Origin: Paraphoma chrysanthemicola
Lineage: Eukaryota > Ascomycota > Dothideomycetes > Pleosporales > Phaeosphaeriaceae
Direction: 5' to 3'
Length of the DNA stretch: 64,000 bases
Assembly: GCA_020744225.1 (NCBI GenBank)
Contig: JAGMWG010000008.1
Location: 868,001 to 932,000 of the forward strand
Made by a program: the position numbers and the translations under genes
In this document: in pieces, positions 10,256 to 22,020 of the stretch
Layout of the letters: each line of letters starts with the position of its first letter
Position numbering within the stretch: the stretch's first letter is position 1
The notes under the pieces: generated by a model
Database searches by the model: none
The model's input: only the letters and a program-made list of their open reading frames with translations
Told to the model about the DNA's origin: nothing

Positions 10256-12769
10256 ATGCCAGCCATTCTGGAGGCGTTGGTGGAACGGGCTGGTGTAGCC
10301 TTGGGACAATTGGGGGCGACCGTATCGCACGCCGAGCGTGCGATGGTGGAAGCCGTTTCATCACTCAATCGAAGAGTGAATGTTCCATTTAACAGCACCA
10401 GCCCGCCTGGATTAATCGAAGCCAACACCGTGGATCCTTTCAACAAGAGTGGCAAATATGCATTGGCCTATGTCTACTTTTGTATACCATTACTGGTCTT
10501 TGCAGCGCTCATGCGCTACTACCACCTTTTTACGGACAAGATCCGGACAGCATTACACCAAGAAGAGGTATTGCAATCCTCAACGACGTCCTCTCCCGAC
10601 ACAGACTACGAAATGTCGGTTTTGTATACTGACAAGTCCACTATGAAGTTCTTTCCGCGCGAGGGCCCGTTACCGAGCGCACCAAAGACACAATCTAGTG
10701 TCTCATCAGTAGGACCTATCAACAACATGGTCGCGTTTTTCAGGTTTATTTTCTACCGGCCGATCCGACAGATCAACATACGCAAAGGCTGGAGGCCGAT
10801 TGTTTTTCCGTCCCTGGCTGTCACAGTAATTGTTGTATGCGGATTACTCTTGGGGGTTCTCTACTCGTGCTTGCCTCAACCCCTGTTCTGGGACAGTATA
10901 GCGTATGGGTCACCTCCACTCGCTGTCCGGTCAGGCATGATGGCAGTGGCGCTCCTACCCTGGATCGTCGCCCTATCAATGAAGGCTAATTTCATCTCGA
11001 TGGTCACCGGCATCGGACATGAAAGACTGAATGTGCTCCATCGATGGGCTGCTTATATTTGCTTGGTTCTCAGCATCATGCATACTGTTCCCTACTACGT
11101 CACGCCTGTCTGGGAGAAAGGTGCGCGCCAAACGTTCGAGCAGATGTTCACGCAGACCGGCTTCTACGTGTACGGAACCGGAGTCGCTGCGCTCGTCCCT
11201 CTCTGCTTCCTCTGCGTGCATTCCATAGGGCCTCTTCGACACCGGATGTACGAGTTATTCGTCACCCTCCACGTTCCTGTCGCTATCGTCTTCCTTGCGA
11301 TGATGTTCTGGCATTGCAACAATTACCTCACATCGTGGCATTATCTCTTCTCTACATTGGCTATCTGGCTTCTCTCCTACTTCATGCGGCTGTTCTATCT
11401 CAATTGGACACGCCCTGGTCGACTGTCATGGCTGATTGGTGACGAGGCGGCCGTGACGCTGATGCCTGAAAATGCCATCAAGATTACCATTCCAACCCAA
11501 GTCAGGTGGAGGCCAGGACAGTACATCTACCTTCGCATGCCAGGAATCTCGGTGTTCGAAAACCATCCATTTACGATCGCATCGTTATGCGATGAGGACT
11601 TCCCTTCAGAATATGGTGAGGGCTACCGTGACATGGTCATTGTTTTCCGACCATTTGGTGGTTTCACGAACAAAGTCCGCCAGAGTGCGCTCGAGCACGG
11701 CCCATGGCACACATATCGAGCGTTCATCGATGGACCCTACGGAGGCATGCAGCGTCGTATCGAAGCATTTGACGATGTTGTTCTTATTGCCGGTGGAAGT
11801 GGCATTACTGCGATCATCTCGCAGCTGCTCACTCTCATCAAAAAGATGCGCGACGGCAAGGCTGTGACACGCAAGATTCACGTTATCTGGGCTCTCAAGC
11901 GTCCAGAGACACTGGAATGGTTCAAGGAGGAACTACGCATTTGCCGGGAGTACGCGCCACCAGAGACTGTGGAGTGTCAATTCTACATCACTGCCGCGAA
12001 ACGAAATCCTGGTGGCACCCTCGTGAGCGCGAAAACACCGACACGACCAGTCTCGATGTTCTTCCATGACAAGGTCAACGATGCATTCCAGAACATTGCT
12101 GATCATCGATTGTCTGGGATCTCAAGCAAGCGCCACTCAGCGCTTATTCGCGACGAGGCTCAAGGCGACCCCGAGAAAGAATTCGAACTCCGTCGCGAGA
12201 ATGAGGATAACATCACAGCTCTACCTCAAGCGCACTTGATGCCTATCAATCGTGGTCACCTTGCCCCGCCCCGTCCTAGTTTCCAGAGCCACCACTCTGG
12301 CAACTCAAACAACTCTGATCCGGACGTCATTGCACCTGCGCCTCGCTCTCTCGCTGGTCGTCGTCAAGACCGAAATCTGTCGCTTGATATCTCGCAAGCT
12401 GTCGCTGCAGGCTCGGGTGCCATCAATCCTGACATTGTGCAGAACGCTGGCGAGGGTTCCGTACAAGGCTTCGACTTTGGCTTCCCATCAACACCCACTG
12501 AGTTCCAAAAAAATCTGATGCGGTTCGCATTCTTGCCCGCCGCGGTGAAAAAGAAGGATGGCTGGAGTACGGAATATGGTCGCCCCGATATTCCATATTT
12601 GCTGCGAGGAATGAGCAAAAATTTTGGACGACGCACATGCGTGTTTGTCTGCGGCCCGCCTACCATGAGGGTGAGTGTCAGCGACACAGTCGCTGCACTA
12701 CAGCGATCCGTCTGGAGTGACAGCAATCGCGACGAGATCTTTTTACACGCGGAGAATTACGCGTTGTAA
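10256..12769 (+). CDS. Ferric-chelate reductase-like flavocytochrome
   Basis: Single exon, 837 aa, starting at the ATG in CAACAATGCC. The protein has an N-terminal membrane helix (about residues 65-85), then a ferric-reductase membrane core with paired haem-ligand histidines in HRWAAYICLVLSIMH and in TLHVPVAIVFLAMMFWH. FAD-binding is indicated by HPFTIAS and NADPH-binding by GPYGG, VLIAGGSGITAI and the C-terminal VFVCGPPTM. It would move electrons from cytosolic NADPH through FAD and two haems to extracellular Fe(III) or Cu(II), or to oxygen. A low-complexity insert rich in Ser, Asn and Arg (about residues 610-740) interrupts the NADPH domain, as in several fungal FRE proteins. No ferroxidase or permease gene is adjacent, so involvement in reductive iron uptake is inference. 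Confidence 0.92.
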   Translation: MPAILEALVERAGVALGQLGATVSHAERAMVEAVSSLNRRVNVPFNSTSPPGLIEANTVDPFNKSGKYALAYVYFCIPLLVFAALMRYYHLFTDKIRTALHQEEVLQSSTTSSPDTDYEMSVLYTDKSTMKFFPREGPLPSAPKTQSSVSSVGPINNMVAFFRFIFYRPIRQINIRKGWRPIVFPSLAVTVIVVCGLLLGVLYSCLPQPLFWDSIAYGSPPLAVRSGMMAVALLPWIVALSMKANFISMVTGIGHERLNVLHRWAAYICLVLSIMHTVPYYVTPVWEKGARQTFEQMFTQTGFYVYGTGVAALVPLCFLCVHSIGPLRHRMYELFVTLHVPVAIVFLAMMFWHCNNYLTSWHYLFSTLAIWLLSYFMRLFYLNWTRPGRLSWLIGDEAAVTLMPENAIKITIPTQVRWRPGQYIYLRMPGISVFENHPFTIASLCDEDFPSEYGEGYRDMVIVFRPFGGFTNKVRQSALEHGPWHTYRAFIDGPYGGMQRRIEAFDDVVLIAGGSGITAIISQLLTLIKKMRDGKAVTRKIHVIWALKRPETLEWFKEELRICREYAPPETVECQFYITAAKRNPGGTLVSAKTPTRPVSMFFHDKVNDAFQNIADHRLSGISSKRHSALIRDEAQGDPEKEFELRRENEDNITALPQAHLMPINRGHLAPPRPSFQSHHSGNSNNSDPDVIAPAPRSLAGRRQDRNLSLDISQAVAAGSGAINPDIVQNAGEGSVQGFDFGFPSTPTEFQKNLMRFAFLPAAVKKKDGWSTEYGRPDIPYLLRGMSKNFGRRTCVFVCGPPTMRVSVSDTVAALQRSVWSDSNRDEIFLHAENYAL

Positions 12770-13825
12770 CTGCCGCCTTCGGGCTTTCCTTCTGTTTGTG
12801 CATAGCGTGGTTATGACTGGACTTGTATATACCCATTTCTTTACGTTCTCTGTATCCATACGATGACCTTATAGAGCGACAAGCTTAGTCGCTTCTCTTA
12901 TCTCGGTATGACATCCGGCTTTGAGATGGCCACAACAATATCAATCAGAATCAAATAAACAATCAACTCGAAGTGAACCATGGTGACGCTCAACAATCTT
13001 GTGGCATAGGTCCTACGGGAAATTAGAACAGCGCAAACACAATCATGCTTTGACAGAGGTTTCGGCTCCACACACTGTGACTGGAGGCGGAAGTGCCCGG
13101 CACTTGACATACTTCGAGAGTCCGTCAGTGCTGGAGGACAAGCTTCAGCGAGATGAACCGCGGCACGCGTGTCAGCAGTACAATCCCATCACCTCACATG
13201 CACTGTTACCTTCTTGATCTGGTCGGACCATGGCTGCAAGGTACCCCTCCATGCGAGCTGGTGGGGTCAATTCATCCATGAGCTCTGGCGGCACAATTGA
13301 CAAACCCTGGTCGCTCATGGCCGAGGAGGGTGCGCCGACGGAGACAAGATCCCGCGCCTCAATGGGACGTGTGATTCATGGGCGGCACGGCAATGGTCGT
13401 GGGCCAAAAAGCAAGAAGATGGGGAGATTGTCATTCACAGCGCAGAAGGCTTAAAACTGTGGAGAAGGTATGGAGAGTGATCGTTTCGACGCGAACTGCG
13501 ATGCGCGATGAGCGAGCGAATGTCGTGCAGCAGCAGGGCGCCAGCGCATTAGAAGCGCTGTAGGGCTGCAGGCGGCCAGGAGGAGAAATGCGGGATGCGA
13601 TTGCAGGCAGGAAGGGGGTGGTGGTGGTTGCTTTTCTGGCGTCAGTGCACCTGCCCTTGGCATCTCATCCATGGAGGTGTCGCACTCCCGCAACCCAAAA
13701 CGCCAGCATCTGCTGGACACTCGTAACGTTGCTCAACCACAGCAGCTAGGTAACAATTACTAGCTGCATTCGCTCGCCGGACGGCGCCTGGAGCACTCCG
13801 ACCATGTCCTTTGTATAATGTGCAC
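12770..13825. other. 1.06-kb spacer, no supported gene
   Basis: Short ORFs only. The last 100 bp are presumably the promoter of the BLOC-1-like gene. A short upstream ORF (ATG at 13804, stop after four codons) precedes its start by 22 nt. Confidence 0.5.
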
Positions 13826-14338
13826 ATGTCCGCCATCCCAGTGTCTGAACTGGGCCTCAACTCGAGCGAAGCTAGATATCTCCAGCAGCAGATCGCCGCG
13901 TCGCAGCAGGGCAGCAATTCGTCTCGCGCCGCCTCCCACGCCTCCAGCCAAGGCCGTCTCCTCCTGGATCCCACCAGCTTACAGGCGCTCAGCGCCCACT
14001 TTGACCGTCTGATGTACTCGATCCAGCAGCGATGGCACTATGTGAGTGTGCCCCTGAGCCGCCCGCCAACTTGCGCGTGCTTTGGTAGACATGGGCTTGT
14101 AGCCATGGTGACTGTGCTAACCAAACCCCAGCTCACGCAGCAGACACAAACGGCGACCCAGGTGCAGTACGACCGCGCGGGTAACGCGATCCAGATGGCC
14201 GACGCCGAAATCGCCCGCTTCCGTGCCATCCTGCGCGAAATCGACGAGCTACAGGTCGAATTCGACAAGGTGCGACGCATTGGAGAAATCGTCAAGGGCT
14301 TCAAGTCGCGTGTGGACCGCCTGGACCGCCGCATATAG
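13826..14338 (+). CDS. Putative BLOC-1 subunit, CNL1-like
   Basis: Two exons, 13826-14041 and 14132-14338, give 140 aa. The 90-nt intron has a GTGAGT donor, a GCTAAC branch and a CCCAG acceptor. The N-terminus is Ser/Ala/Gln-rich (ASQQGSNSSRAASHASSQ), then RLLLDPTSLQALSAHFDRLM. The C-terminal half is a heptad-rich helix: QYDRAGNAIQMADAEIARF, then REIDELQVEFDKVRRIGEIV. This pattern matches, from memory, fungal Cnl1-type subunits of the endosomal BLOC-1 complex. The intron is a multiple of three without stops, so a retained-intron form would encode 170 aa. It could instead be another small coiled-coil adaptor. Confidence 0.7.
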   Translation: MSAIPVSELGLNSSEARYLQQQIAASQQGSNSSRAASHASSQGRLLLDPTSLQALSAHFDRLMYSIQQRWHYVSVPLSRPPTCACFGRHGLVAMVTVLTKPQLTQQTQTATQVQYDRAGNAIQMADAEIARFRAILREIDELQVEFDKVRRIGEIVKGFKSRVDRLDRRI

Positions 14339-15480
14339 GCGAACTCGCGCCCGCGATGCATAGACCCGGCTTTCGCGGGTATACACCTTGACACACCACT
14401 ACTATACTATATCGAAACAGACATACCCTGTCCTCGCGGACAATCCACAACTATCAAGAAAGGGAGCCTCACGGCCGGAAAAACATGGGTGATAATGGGA
14501 GATTGGAACGCCTCGCGGCTATTTTGGAGTCTGTTACTTCTTTCTTTGCTTCTACCTTTCTGGGAATACCCAAGTCGAGTTTGTTGAGTTTATTTTTATT
14601 CATTCCACTTCTCCTGGACGATACCACTGTCCCAGGGCCTCATTCCGGTGGTTCCCATGGGTATCAAATGTCGCGTGGCGTCCTTACAAATGACCTCATC
14701 CCGTTTTCTCACATCGCACAAACCCAAACACAATTCTCACTTGACCTTCCTTGTGCACCCTCTCAACACTCACAAGACTTTGCCTTGACCGAGTCTTCTC
14801 CCTCGACAACTTCACCGCTGGGTTGCAGCACCTCGCACATGCCTGCAGACTCCCTCCACTGGATTCGTACATTCTGACCCTTTTGGACCATCGATATCTG
14901 CTGTGTTACATCTCCATTGAGCAATGTGGAGAGTTTGCTACTCTGCAGACCTCGTTGGTGAAGTTTCAGCCATATTTCACTCCCTCCGGATCTGCGTGCG
15001 CCTCGCGGCGCGGATCGGGTTCGTTGTGGATTGGCGTGCATGTCAACGTTGCACAAGACAGCCGAGCTGGAAATGGAGAAAGGTGGGCCCTCGCCGCTCT
15101 TGGAGTTTCTCCGACGAGAGATGGAAAGCTTGCTGGTTTTTGGGGCGACCTTCATACATGCATTCTACGTGAATACACCGGCTTGTGGGTGCGGTAGAAT
15201 GAATGGTCCATGATTGTCTTGTGTGAACCCAAAGATACTGCACTACCCGTACGAATTCATCCCATTCTCCATGCGACAACACCCCGAGCTACAACATGCC
15301 ATCTACTCATCCCCTCCTGTTCCCACGAAATCTGCGCGGCCAGAGCATTCTCCACTGAAGAGTACGCACTGGACTGGAGTCCCGGGGATTTTTTAAACGG
15401 ACTTTATGGGGTTGGTGGCTTGCGTATACGCCAAAGTTGAGAGCGCGGACGTTCTTGTGTATTACTATCGACACGTCTAG
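14339..15480. other. 1.1-kb spacer, no supported gene
   Basis: ORFs such as 14485-14877 and 14751-15197 on the plus strand overlap in different frames and have no motifs. Part of this is probably the 3' UTR of the preceding gene. If the small minus-strand membrane ORF beginning at 15724 is spliced, its last exon could lie at about 15330-15500. Confidence 0.4.
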
Positions 15481-15488
15481 CTTGTTTG

Positions 15489-15724
15489 TTAGCAGATGCC
15501 TCTGTTCAAGATCAAAAGGTGTCGATCACGATGTGCGTACCTTGGTAGATGCGAAATGATACCAACAATTCCAATGCGATCAGCATGTTGAGGACGCCGA
15601 TGAGCCAGAGGATGTAATGGAGTGTTGCCATGGAGATGAGAGAGGCGAGGGCGTACATGTTTTTGCTTGGATGAGATAGTGATGGTGGAGGCGGGGTGTG
15701 GCACGATTGATGAAAGTGGTGCAA
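15489..15724 (-). CDS. Possible small membrane protein
   Basis: A minus-strand frame starts at ATG 15724 (or 15658) and contains one clear transmembrane segment, LHYILWLIGVLNMLIALELL, followed by VSFRIYQ. Read straight through, it ends after 70 codons at 15512. A donor-like GTACGC follows RIYQ, and a TGCTAAC branch site with a CTAG acceptor lies about 75 nt downstream, so splicing into a short basic tail is likely. Neither the tail nor the family can be fixed. It may be a small one-helix membrane protein or a chance hydrophobic ORF. Confidence 0.3.
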
Positions 15725-16040
15725 GGTGAAGCGATGGCGGTGTTGAGGTGGATATGAATTGATGTTGTCTACAAGATAAAGTGGTGATCGTGAGAGCTCG
15801 CGACTACATTCACTGAGGTAGAAATTGGGAAAGAAGGAAGGCTTCGCATGTTCAGTGATGGTTGCTTCGCTGTAAGGACCGCAATTGCCTTCAAATTTTC
15901 AGTAAGAATGTTATACCCACTTCCATTATTCAACAGTGCTAGGGAAGCATTGGATAACTATGTGGAACATATATAGAAGATTCAGTATTGATTACGGCAT
16001 GTAGCTAGAACCATCTCTCAACATTGATTCAGGATCTGTT
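15725..16040. other. 316-bp spacer, nothing seen
   Basis: AT-richer intergenic DNA between the possible small membrane gene and the 3' end of the F-box gene. It would hold the promoter of the former and the polyadenylation region of the latter. Confidence 0.5.
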
Positions 16041-17752
16041 TCATGACCCTTCTGCTTCATCCTCTGCGCCTTCCTTGAAAAGCAGTCTCAACCCCTCGAG
16101 TGGCTCTAGCCAGTTGTTATCAGCCTGAAGAATACGCATAACCACTTTCGCTAGGCTGATGTCTAATCCAGTGAAGTGATCTGCCATTTCCACTCCTTGT
16201 AGCCCATAGCCCGCGAGCATGTTTGCGAGCTTCTCGTGATTTTCCGGACACGATCCTGTGGCAACGTACGTTAGCGGAAAGCGATAAATGAGGTTGCAAA
16301 TGCAGGAGGTTCAAAGTGGAAGTACAGTGGCAAATATGCACACAGTCGATTCGTGAAAAAGATAAACTTACCACAATAGACTCTAATCTCGTAGTCAAAT
16401 CGAACACCACGTTCGTCGAACATACTTCTAGTGTCCGAGAAATTCATTGGTAAGGGTTGTTCGGGCTCCATTCCATTGTAGAAGACGGTTACTCTTTCGA
16501 GACTTGTTTCCTCGCCGTGTTCCGGCAGTGGTGGCAGTAAAGTAGCCATCGAGTCTCCCAACACATTCCGCGGTAATCCTTTACTTGAAATCTCCAGTAC
16601 TACACTGCGAAGCTTTGGAGGCAATATGTCGCGCAGTTGAACAAGATCTTGCGGCGTTTTGCACAACGACCAGTCTGTCACTGTCCTGTTCATCTTTGGG
16701 GTGAACGAGATGTGTAGAGACCTTAGTGCCCTGAGATTTCGAAGTTGGTTAGTGGAATGCGGATTCCTCGCAAAGTATTCGTACCCAGGAAGGAAACGTA
16801 AGGACTCCAACGTGTCCTGGTGCTGTTCCAGTGACGCCAGCACTCTCGTGCAGCCTTGTGGAAACAACCAATGGTCGATCGTCCCATTGCTACAATCGAG
16901 AGAAAGGCTCACCAGTTCCTTACAGCACTTGATCATACAGGCAACCAGATGAGATGAGATGCGACAGTTTTTGAGTTCAGGTGTGCGGACTGTCGATGTA
17001 GCCTGTCGGACCGACCAGTATTTTGCTGGTGCCGTGTTTTCCTTTTCTCGCCAGAAATCGTGGAAGCCGAGTCTTCGAATCGCTGGAAGATGGAACAAAT
17101 ATCCCATGCCGGCAAAGTGAGCAATATCAAGCCCAATCACGACCGTGTGCAAGGCATGATAAGCGTGAAGTCCTCGTGGGCGTTGGGCAAACTGACGACC
17201 AGCAGCTAGAAGCATTGATAACCAAGCGGGAACAGCGCCGAATTCTGCCGCAACATATTTGTATGCTCGTACATTGAATGTCTGCAAGTTCCCTGCCTGC
17301 GTGAGAAGTATGGCCAATTCCATGTTGGGAAAAGACTCGCCAGCCAGTGGATGTGCCTTCAACTGAGGATTGTCTTCTAACCTGACTAAGTGCGCATCGA
17401 CTTCGGCTTGGCTTCTGGCTTTCTTGTAATGGTAGAGACACCACGGGCCCTGAAACCCAATGTGTTGCAGAGTGGTACAGAGTTTCGGCTCGTCTGCGAG
17501 TTTTCGAAGGAAGTCAACCCGTGGTTCCCACACACCAGTCTCATATTGGCTGTAGTAGAACCTCAGCGCAATGTCGCTAAGAGAGCGACACGACAGTGCT
17601 AAGGCTTTATATGCGGCATACGAATCCCGTGCAGTCCAGTTCGACATTCGCTCCTTGGTTATTTGGACGTCTTTGTGATCGAGCGTGTCTGGGCGTAGAC
17701 CCTCAAAGATGCTGTAAATCAGCTCGAGCGGAAGAGATGTAAGACCAGTCAT
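16041..17752 (-). CDS. F-box / leucine-rich protein
   Basis: Two minus-strand exons, 17752-16372 and 16255-16041, flank a 116-nt intron (GTAAGT donor, CGCTAAC branch, CCACAG acceptor) and give 531 aa. Without the splice the frame would run into an unlikely hydrophobic tail; with it the C-terminus continues as ENHEKLANMLAGYGLQGVEM. The N-terminus SLPLELIYSIFEGL is a typical start of a fungal F-box. The remainder has loosely repeated Leu-rich segments (SLRFLPG, RALRSLHIS, KLRSVVLEIS) that suggest a degenerate LRR substrate receptor. Known family members bind Skp1 and recruit targets to SCF ubiquitin ligases. The target is unknown. Confidence 0.8.
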
Positions 17753-18403
17753 GGCGTCGGAGCTAGCATATAAGCAGATTCTGTGCGTACGGTTGAAAGT
17801 GGAGTAAGTGAAGGTAGAAAGTTGAGAGCTGAAGAGCGGAAGGCGAGCTTATGAACATTTGTGAACCAGCGTCCCAAAGTTTGCGGCTCAAGATTCAGTT
17901 TTCGGTGTTATGTTGGTACAGTTCGTCCAGCTGGGTGGTGCCGATGGACTCAACCATGGAAAGTGCGATGCACAACCTCACAGACCGCCGATATAGGGTC
18001 CCAGAACCGCGGATCAAGAACCGGATTGATGCTTCTAATTGATTCCATGCCACAGTGGCCATTGACAACTATTTGGATTCCAGCGCTCATGCCACTAGCA
18101 CTTTCTAAGATAGAACGAACTGAAATTCACTCAGCCACTGCAGTGAATCAAACGCACAGACTCACAAGCACAACGGTCACAGATGCTATTCCAACCGGTC
18201 TTACAATATTAGTCGTCTCGCTGATCATTGATGCCGACACAAAAGTCTGCACTCATCCTCGTCTCAAATCGCCCTGACAGGAACTCTCGCCATCTTGAGA
18301 GTACACATGCAGCCAAAAGAATATAGACACATCTGCTATTCAACTGGGCAGCCATGTCTATGCCCTTGGGTCGCACTACTCGTGTCTAAATCTTCTCAAA
18401 CAC
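17753..18403. other. 651-bp spacer, no supported gene
   Basis: Promoter side of the F-box gene and 3' side of the cupin gene. The plus-strand ORF at 17861-18277 has no recognisable content. Confidence 0.5.
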
Positions 18404-19392
18404 TCACGCTTTCTTCATCTTGACATACTCCTCCCAATCCTCCGCACTCGTATACTCTCTCATCAATGCCGTATACCCACACCCCCTCCCCACCCACGCA
18501 ATCAACCCCTGCAACTTCCATGGAACCCACCACCTCAACGGTCCCAGCCACCATGCTGTCGGAAACAATACCAGTGCGGATGCAGTTGCGTGTCTGTTTT
18601 CGATCAGCCTCTGAAACTATCTACGGTGCAGACGATCGATATAGGGAAAACGAAGGGGAGAGAAGGGTGAAGAGAAAACATACTGCATAAGCATAACCTG
18701 TATTAAGCTGAGGCTCGCTTTCTTCTCCGTAACATCTGATAGATACCGTAATAAATTCTCGAAGAACAGACGATCCATGGGTTCAGGGACGTTATTTGGA
18801 TGAGCCCAGACATACAATATTGAGTCTTCTTGAGCGTCGGGATGGGGCCAGAATCTATTCCAATCAAATTTCATCAGCAACCGTTCTTCAAGTCCTTCTC
18901 CAGCTGCTCCATCCTAGCTCACACATCTTCCCACACACTCTCCGTTTTCTGGCGGAATATACACAAAACTCACCGATGCGGTTCCCACGTCTTAATCTCA
19001 TACACGCCATCTTCTTTCGTCCACGTCTGATCTTTTGCATCCCATCCACTTGTCGTCCCAATTTTCCCCTGCTTGACGAAGAAACTCTCCGACTGGTCGA
19101 AATGAAGATGCAAAGGCGGGGACTGGGGGTGTGATTTGCCCTGACGCTGGGCGGAGCCGATGTATGTTGCGCGCATGAGGACGCTGATACCTACTATTAG
19201 CTTTTACTAGCCCAAGTGATTTGTAGCTGGGGGTTAAGCTGGTTGAAAAAGGAACGGGAGGCGTTACGTGGCTTTCAAGTCCGTTGGTGGGTCAAGGAAT
19301 TCTAGCACGAAGGAGTTGTTGAAGAGTGTATGGGGACCTGAAATTGATTTCGCGGAGTCGATGGCTTGCATTATAGTGGAGGGGTTCTGCAT
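18404..19392 (-). CDS. Cupin-fold protein, probable membrane-associated
   Basis: Four minus-strand exons, 19392-19268, 19183-18974, 18854-18684 and 18608-18404, give 236 aa; introns are 84, 119 and 75 nt. The double-stranded beta-helix signature is SPPLHLHFDQSESFFVKQGK with the following GVYEIKTWEPH and the second-motif-like RFWPHPD, where the histidines and Glu/Gln are candidate metal ligands. The C-terminal third has aromatic and hydrophobic stretches (FPTAWWLGPLRWW, QGLIAWVGRGCGY) that could contact a membrane. The last acceptor is taken as TTTCAGAG, because the nearer CAG would shift the frame. Many fungal cupins of this type are annotated as oxidoreductases, but catalysis cannot be inferred here. 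Confidence 0.78.
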
Positions 19393-19993
19393 TTTGAGTT
19401 GGAGAATGGGAGAGCATACGGCTCACTTCGTGGATAGATCAAGATTAAGGGTGGGATTAGTAGAGGTAAAGTACTTTATCGACAACCTATTGACAGTTTG
19501 GAAATACGGCGAATTTAAGTGCTTATGTAGTGACCCATTTTGGCCCCCAATCACAGCGCTAGGTCAGCACCGGCCGCTAGTGTATTCACTAGTAATGAAG
19601 CGGAAAGAGGCGTGTCAGAACAGAGCAAGTTCCTTAAGAGGAGGATTTGCTGATGCAACACGCGCAAACGAATCGACACCGGCTGACATTAGTTTGTTGC
19701 TTGAGATGTGCACACAAGATATGGTAGTATATCAATCTGGTAAAGAATTGTTTAAACTGCTCTTGGAAGCTCCAAGGTATTCAATGATATAATGCATCCT
19801 CCCTCTGCAGCAACAAGCCTCCTTTTCACATCGTCGGCGGAGGCACTCTTCCTCCTATTTCACGTCAGCCACTCCAAAGCAGCTTTTCGGCCACGCGCAG
19901 TCCTGTCGTCCACAAGGTACGGCGGAGTGCTGATAACCTTGGTGTTTGATTCATCGGATATATATATATCGCGCTTTGGCGACTCTCTTTCAT
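19393..19993. other. 601-bp spacer with a short TA microsatellite
   Basis: The region between the cupin start and the 3' end of the WASP gene. It holds a short (TA)n run near 19961 and no supported gene. The plus-strand ORF at 19268-19792 is largely antisense to the cupin first exon and promoter. Confidence 0.5.
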
Positions 19994-22020
19994 CTACCAG
20001 TCATCCTTGTCGGACTCATCGTCTGCCATAAGTCAGCTCACGAATCGAAACCAAGACATAGATGTACATACCACTGTGACTAACTTTAGCCTTCCTTGCA
20101 GCAAGCGCACTTGCCAGCGCACCTGCCAAACCAGCATCCGCTCCAGGTGTAGCTGGTCCACTGGCACCGCCTGAAGCGCCTCCTGCGGGTTCTGCTCCAG
20201 GAACAAGCGCTTGGCTGCGATCTTTTTTCTCCGCGTCGGATACCTTCTTCAACCTGGCACCACCACGAATATCTGCGAGCAAACCGTCGCGCCCTGGAGC
20301 AGGTTTGGGCAGAGGTGGGCCACCCGAGGGTGGAGGCGGTGGTCCTGGAGGAGGCGGCGGACCCGGGGGAGGCGGCGGACCAGCATCCCTCGGAGGCATG
20401 GGTGGTGGCGGAGGGGGTCCTGAACCTGGAGGCATTGGAGGTGGAGGAGGCGGCGCCCCACTGTTGGGCATTGGTGGAGGTGGGGGAATTGCTTTGTTCG
20501 GCATTGGAGGAGGCGGTGGAATACTGGACATCGGTGGTAAAGGCGGCGGTGGAGGAGCTCCGCCTGAAGGTGGTGGTGGCACGGGACGAGAAGAAGATGG
20601 CGGTAGTGGAGGAGGAGCAGCATGCACCGGAGGCAAAGATGGAGGAATTGGAGCTACTGCAGTCTTTGGTGGCAGCGGCGGTGGTGGCGCTGATGGAGTG
20701 TCTCGCGCGGGAGGGGGTGGTGGAACGGGTCCTCGACTTGGAGGCGGCGGTGGTGCTCCACTAGGCACACGATTGCCCGAGAACGGTGGGGGAACGCCAA
20801 ACCTCGCTCCAGCCGGCTTTTCGTCATCGTTTGCGGGCGTCTTTGGAGGTCGCGGTGGCGGTGGAGGTCCTGGATTGGCAACGTTCGATGAAGCGCGTGC
20901 GCGATTCGGCGGCGCAGGTGGCAGGTTCGCGAACTTGCCAGCTTCCGCGAGTGGTGGTGGTGCACGGAAAACTGGCTTGGGCGGGCCTGGCGGAGGCGAG
21001 GGTTCACGGGGCGGTGATGGCGGCGCAGGGCTTGCGGATGAGTTGCGATTGATCCCTGGCGCGTCGGTCTTGGTTCGTCGCGCTGGCGGTGGTGCTGGCG
21101 GAGGCCCTCGTTTTGATGTAGTCGTACTGCCTGTATTCTGTGGGCTGATAGGTCCCCGGACAGGAGCGGCGCTGGGAGGAGGTGGTGGTGGCGCCCTTGA
21201 TCTTTTCTCATTATTCTCTGCCTGGATCTTCTCCTCTGTCTTCCGCTGCTCGATGTACAATTTGATGAAGTCGGCATTTTCCTCAATTTGGTCTTCGGTG
21301 ATGCCCATAGCGAGTAGCTCCTTTAGCAGCGGCTGCCATGACGGGTCGGTTGTATCAATCGCAGAGCTGCGGGCGCTCGTCGTGGTGGAGTGGCTGCTTT
21401 GCGATGGCGATGCGATGTTGGCGGGTGGAATGATGGACTGCGGAGGCGGTGCCGACTGCGACGCATGGCGGTGGCCGAAGATGCCTCCTAGAATGCCATG
21501 CCCATGGCCGGAACTCTTCCCGTTGGCGGTGGGCGCTCTGCTTGTTCCTGCTGCGGCGCCAAACGGCTTGTTCTTGGTGTTCTTGTGCGCGTTCTTTTCG
21601 CGGTCATCGAGCTTCTTCTTGAACGTCTTCGCCTCCTTCTCGTCGGCGAATGAGAGTGCAGCCAGGCAGTCCTCGAGCTCGAAGGTGTGGAAGAAGACGC
21701 GGTCCTGGTTGTACGAGAAGGTGTCGTAGATCTCCTGGTCCCAGATGACGCCACGGTTGGCCGGCTGCATTGGTCAGCTCTTACTCCCCAGCAGCGCCTG
21801 TCGCACGTACCGAGATGTCTACCAGCTTCAGCCAGAATGTGTTCCCGACCAAGTCATTTGCCAGCACGGCAGCGCCCTGCAGGCCCGTGTAGGTCCATCG
21901 GTGCCTGTCGGGGTAGGCGATGTACAGCTTTGCGACTGCGACGGCGTGGATCTTGTTGGCCGACTTGGGGACGGTGCGCTTCACCGTCTGCTTGTCCTCG
22001 TCCGAGAGAATCGACGGCAT
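19994..22020 (-). CDS. LAS17: WASP-family actin nucleation-promoting factor (Las17-like)
   Basis: Three minus-strand exons, 22020-21811, 21764-20072 and 20022-19994, give 643 aa. Introns are 46 and 49 nt. The N-terminal WH1/EVH1 domain (about residues 1-120) includes HAVAVAKLYIAYPDRHRWTY and ANRGVIWDQEIYD. A long polyproline region (about 230-560) with many PPPPPMP blocks should bind SH3 proteins and profilin-actin. A WH2 motif follows (GRDGLLADIRGGARLKKV), then a connector and a short acidic tail ending in DDESDKDDW. The 29-nt last exon supplies this DDW tail, which is expected to bind Arp2/3. The protein promotes Arp2/3 actin branching at endocytic patches. It lies opposite a Gly-rich antisense ORF that is an artefact of proline codons. 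Confidence 0.95.

Noticed and set aside
19268..19792. 174-codon plus-strand ORF over the cupin promoter
   Set aside because: Largely antisense to the cupin first exon, which has supported splice structure; no motifs of its own.
20305..21729. 474-codon Gly-rich ORF on the plus strand
   Set aside because: It is the mirror of the WASP polyproline region: CCN proline codons read as GGN glycine on the other strand. The minus-strand protein has full WH1, WH2 and acidic domains.
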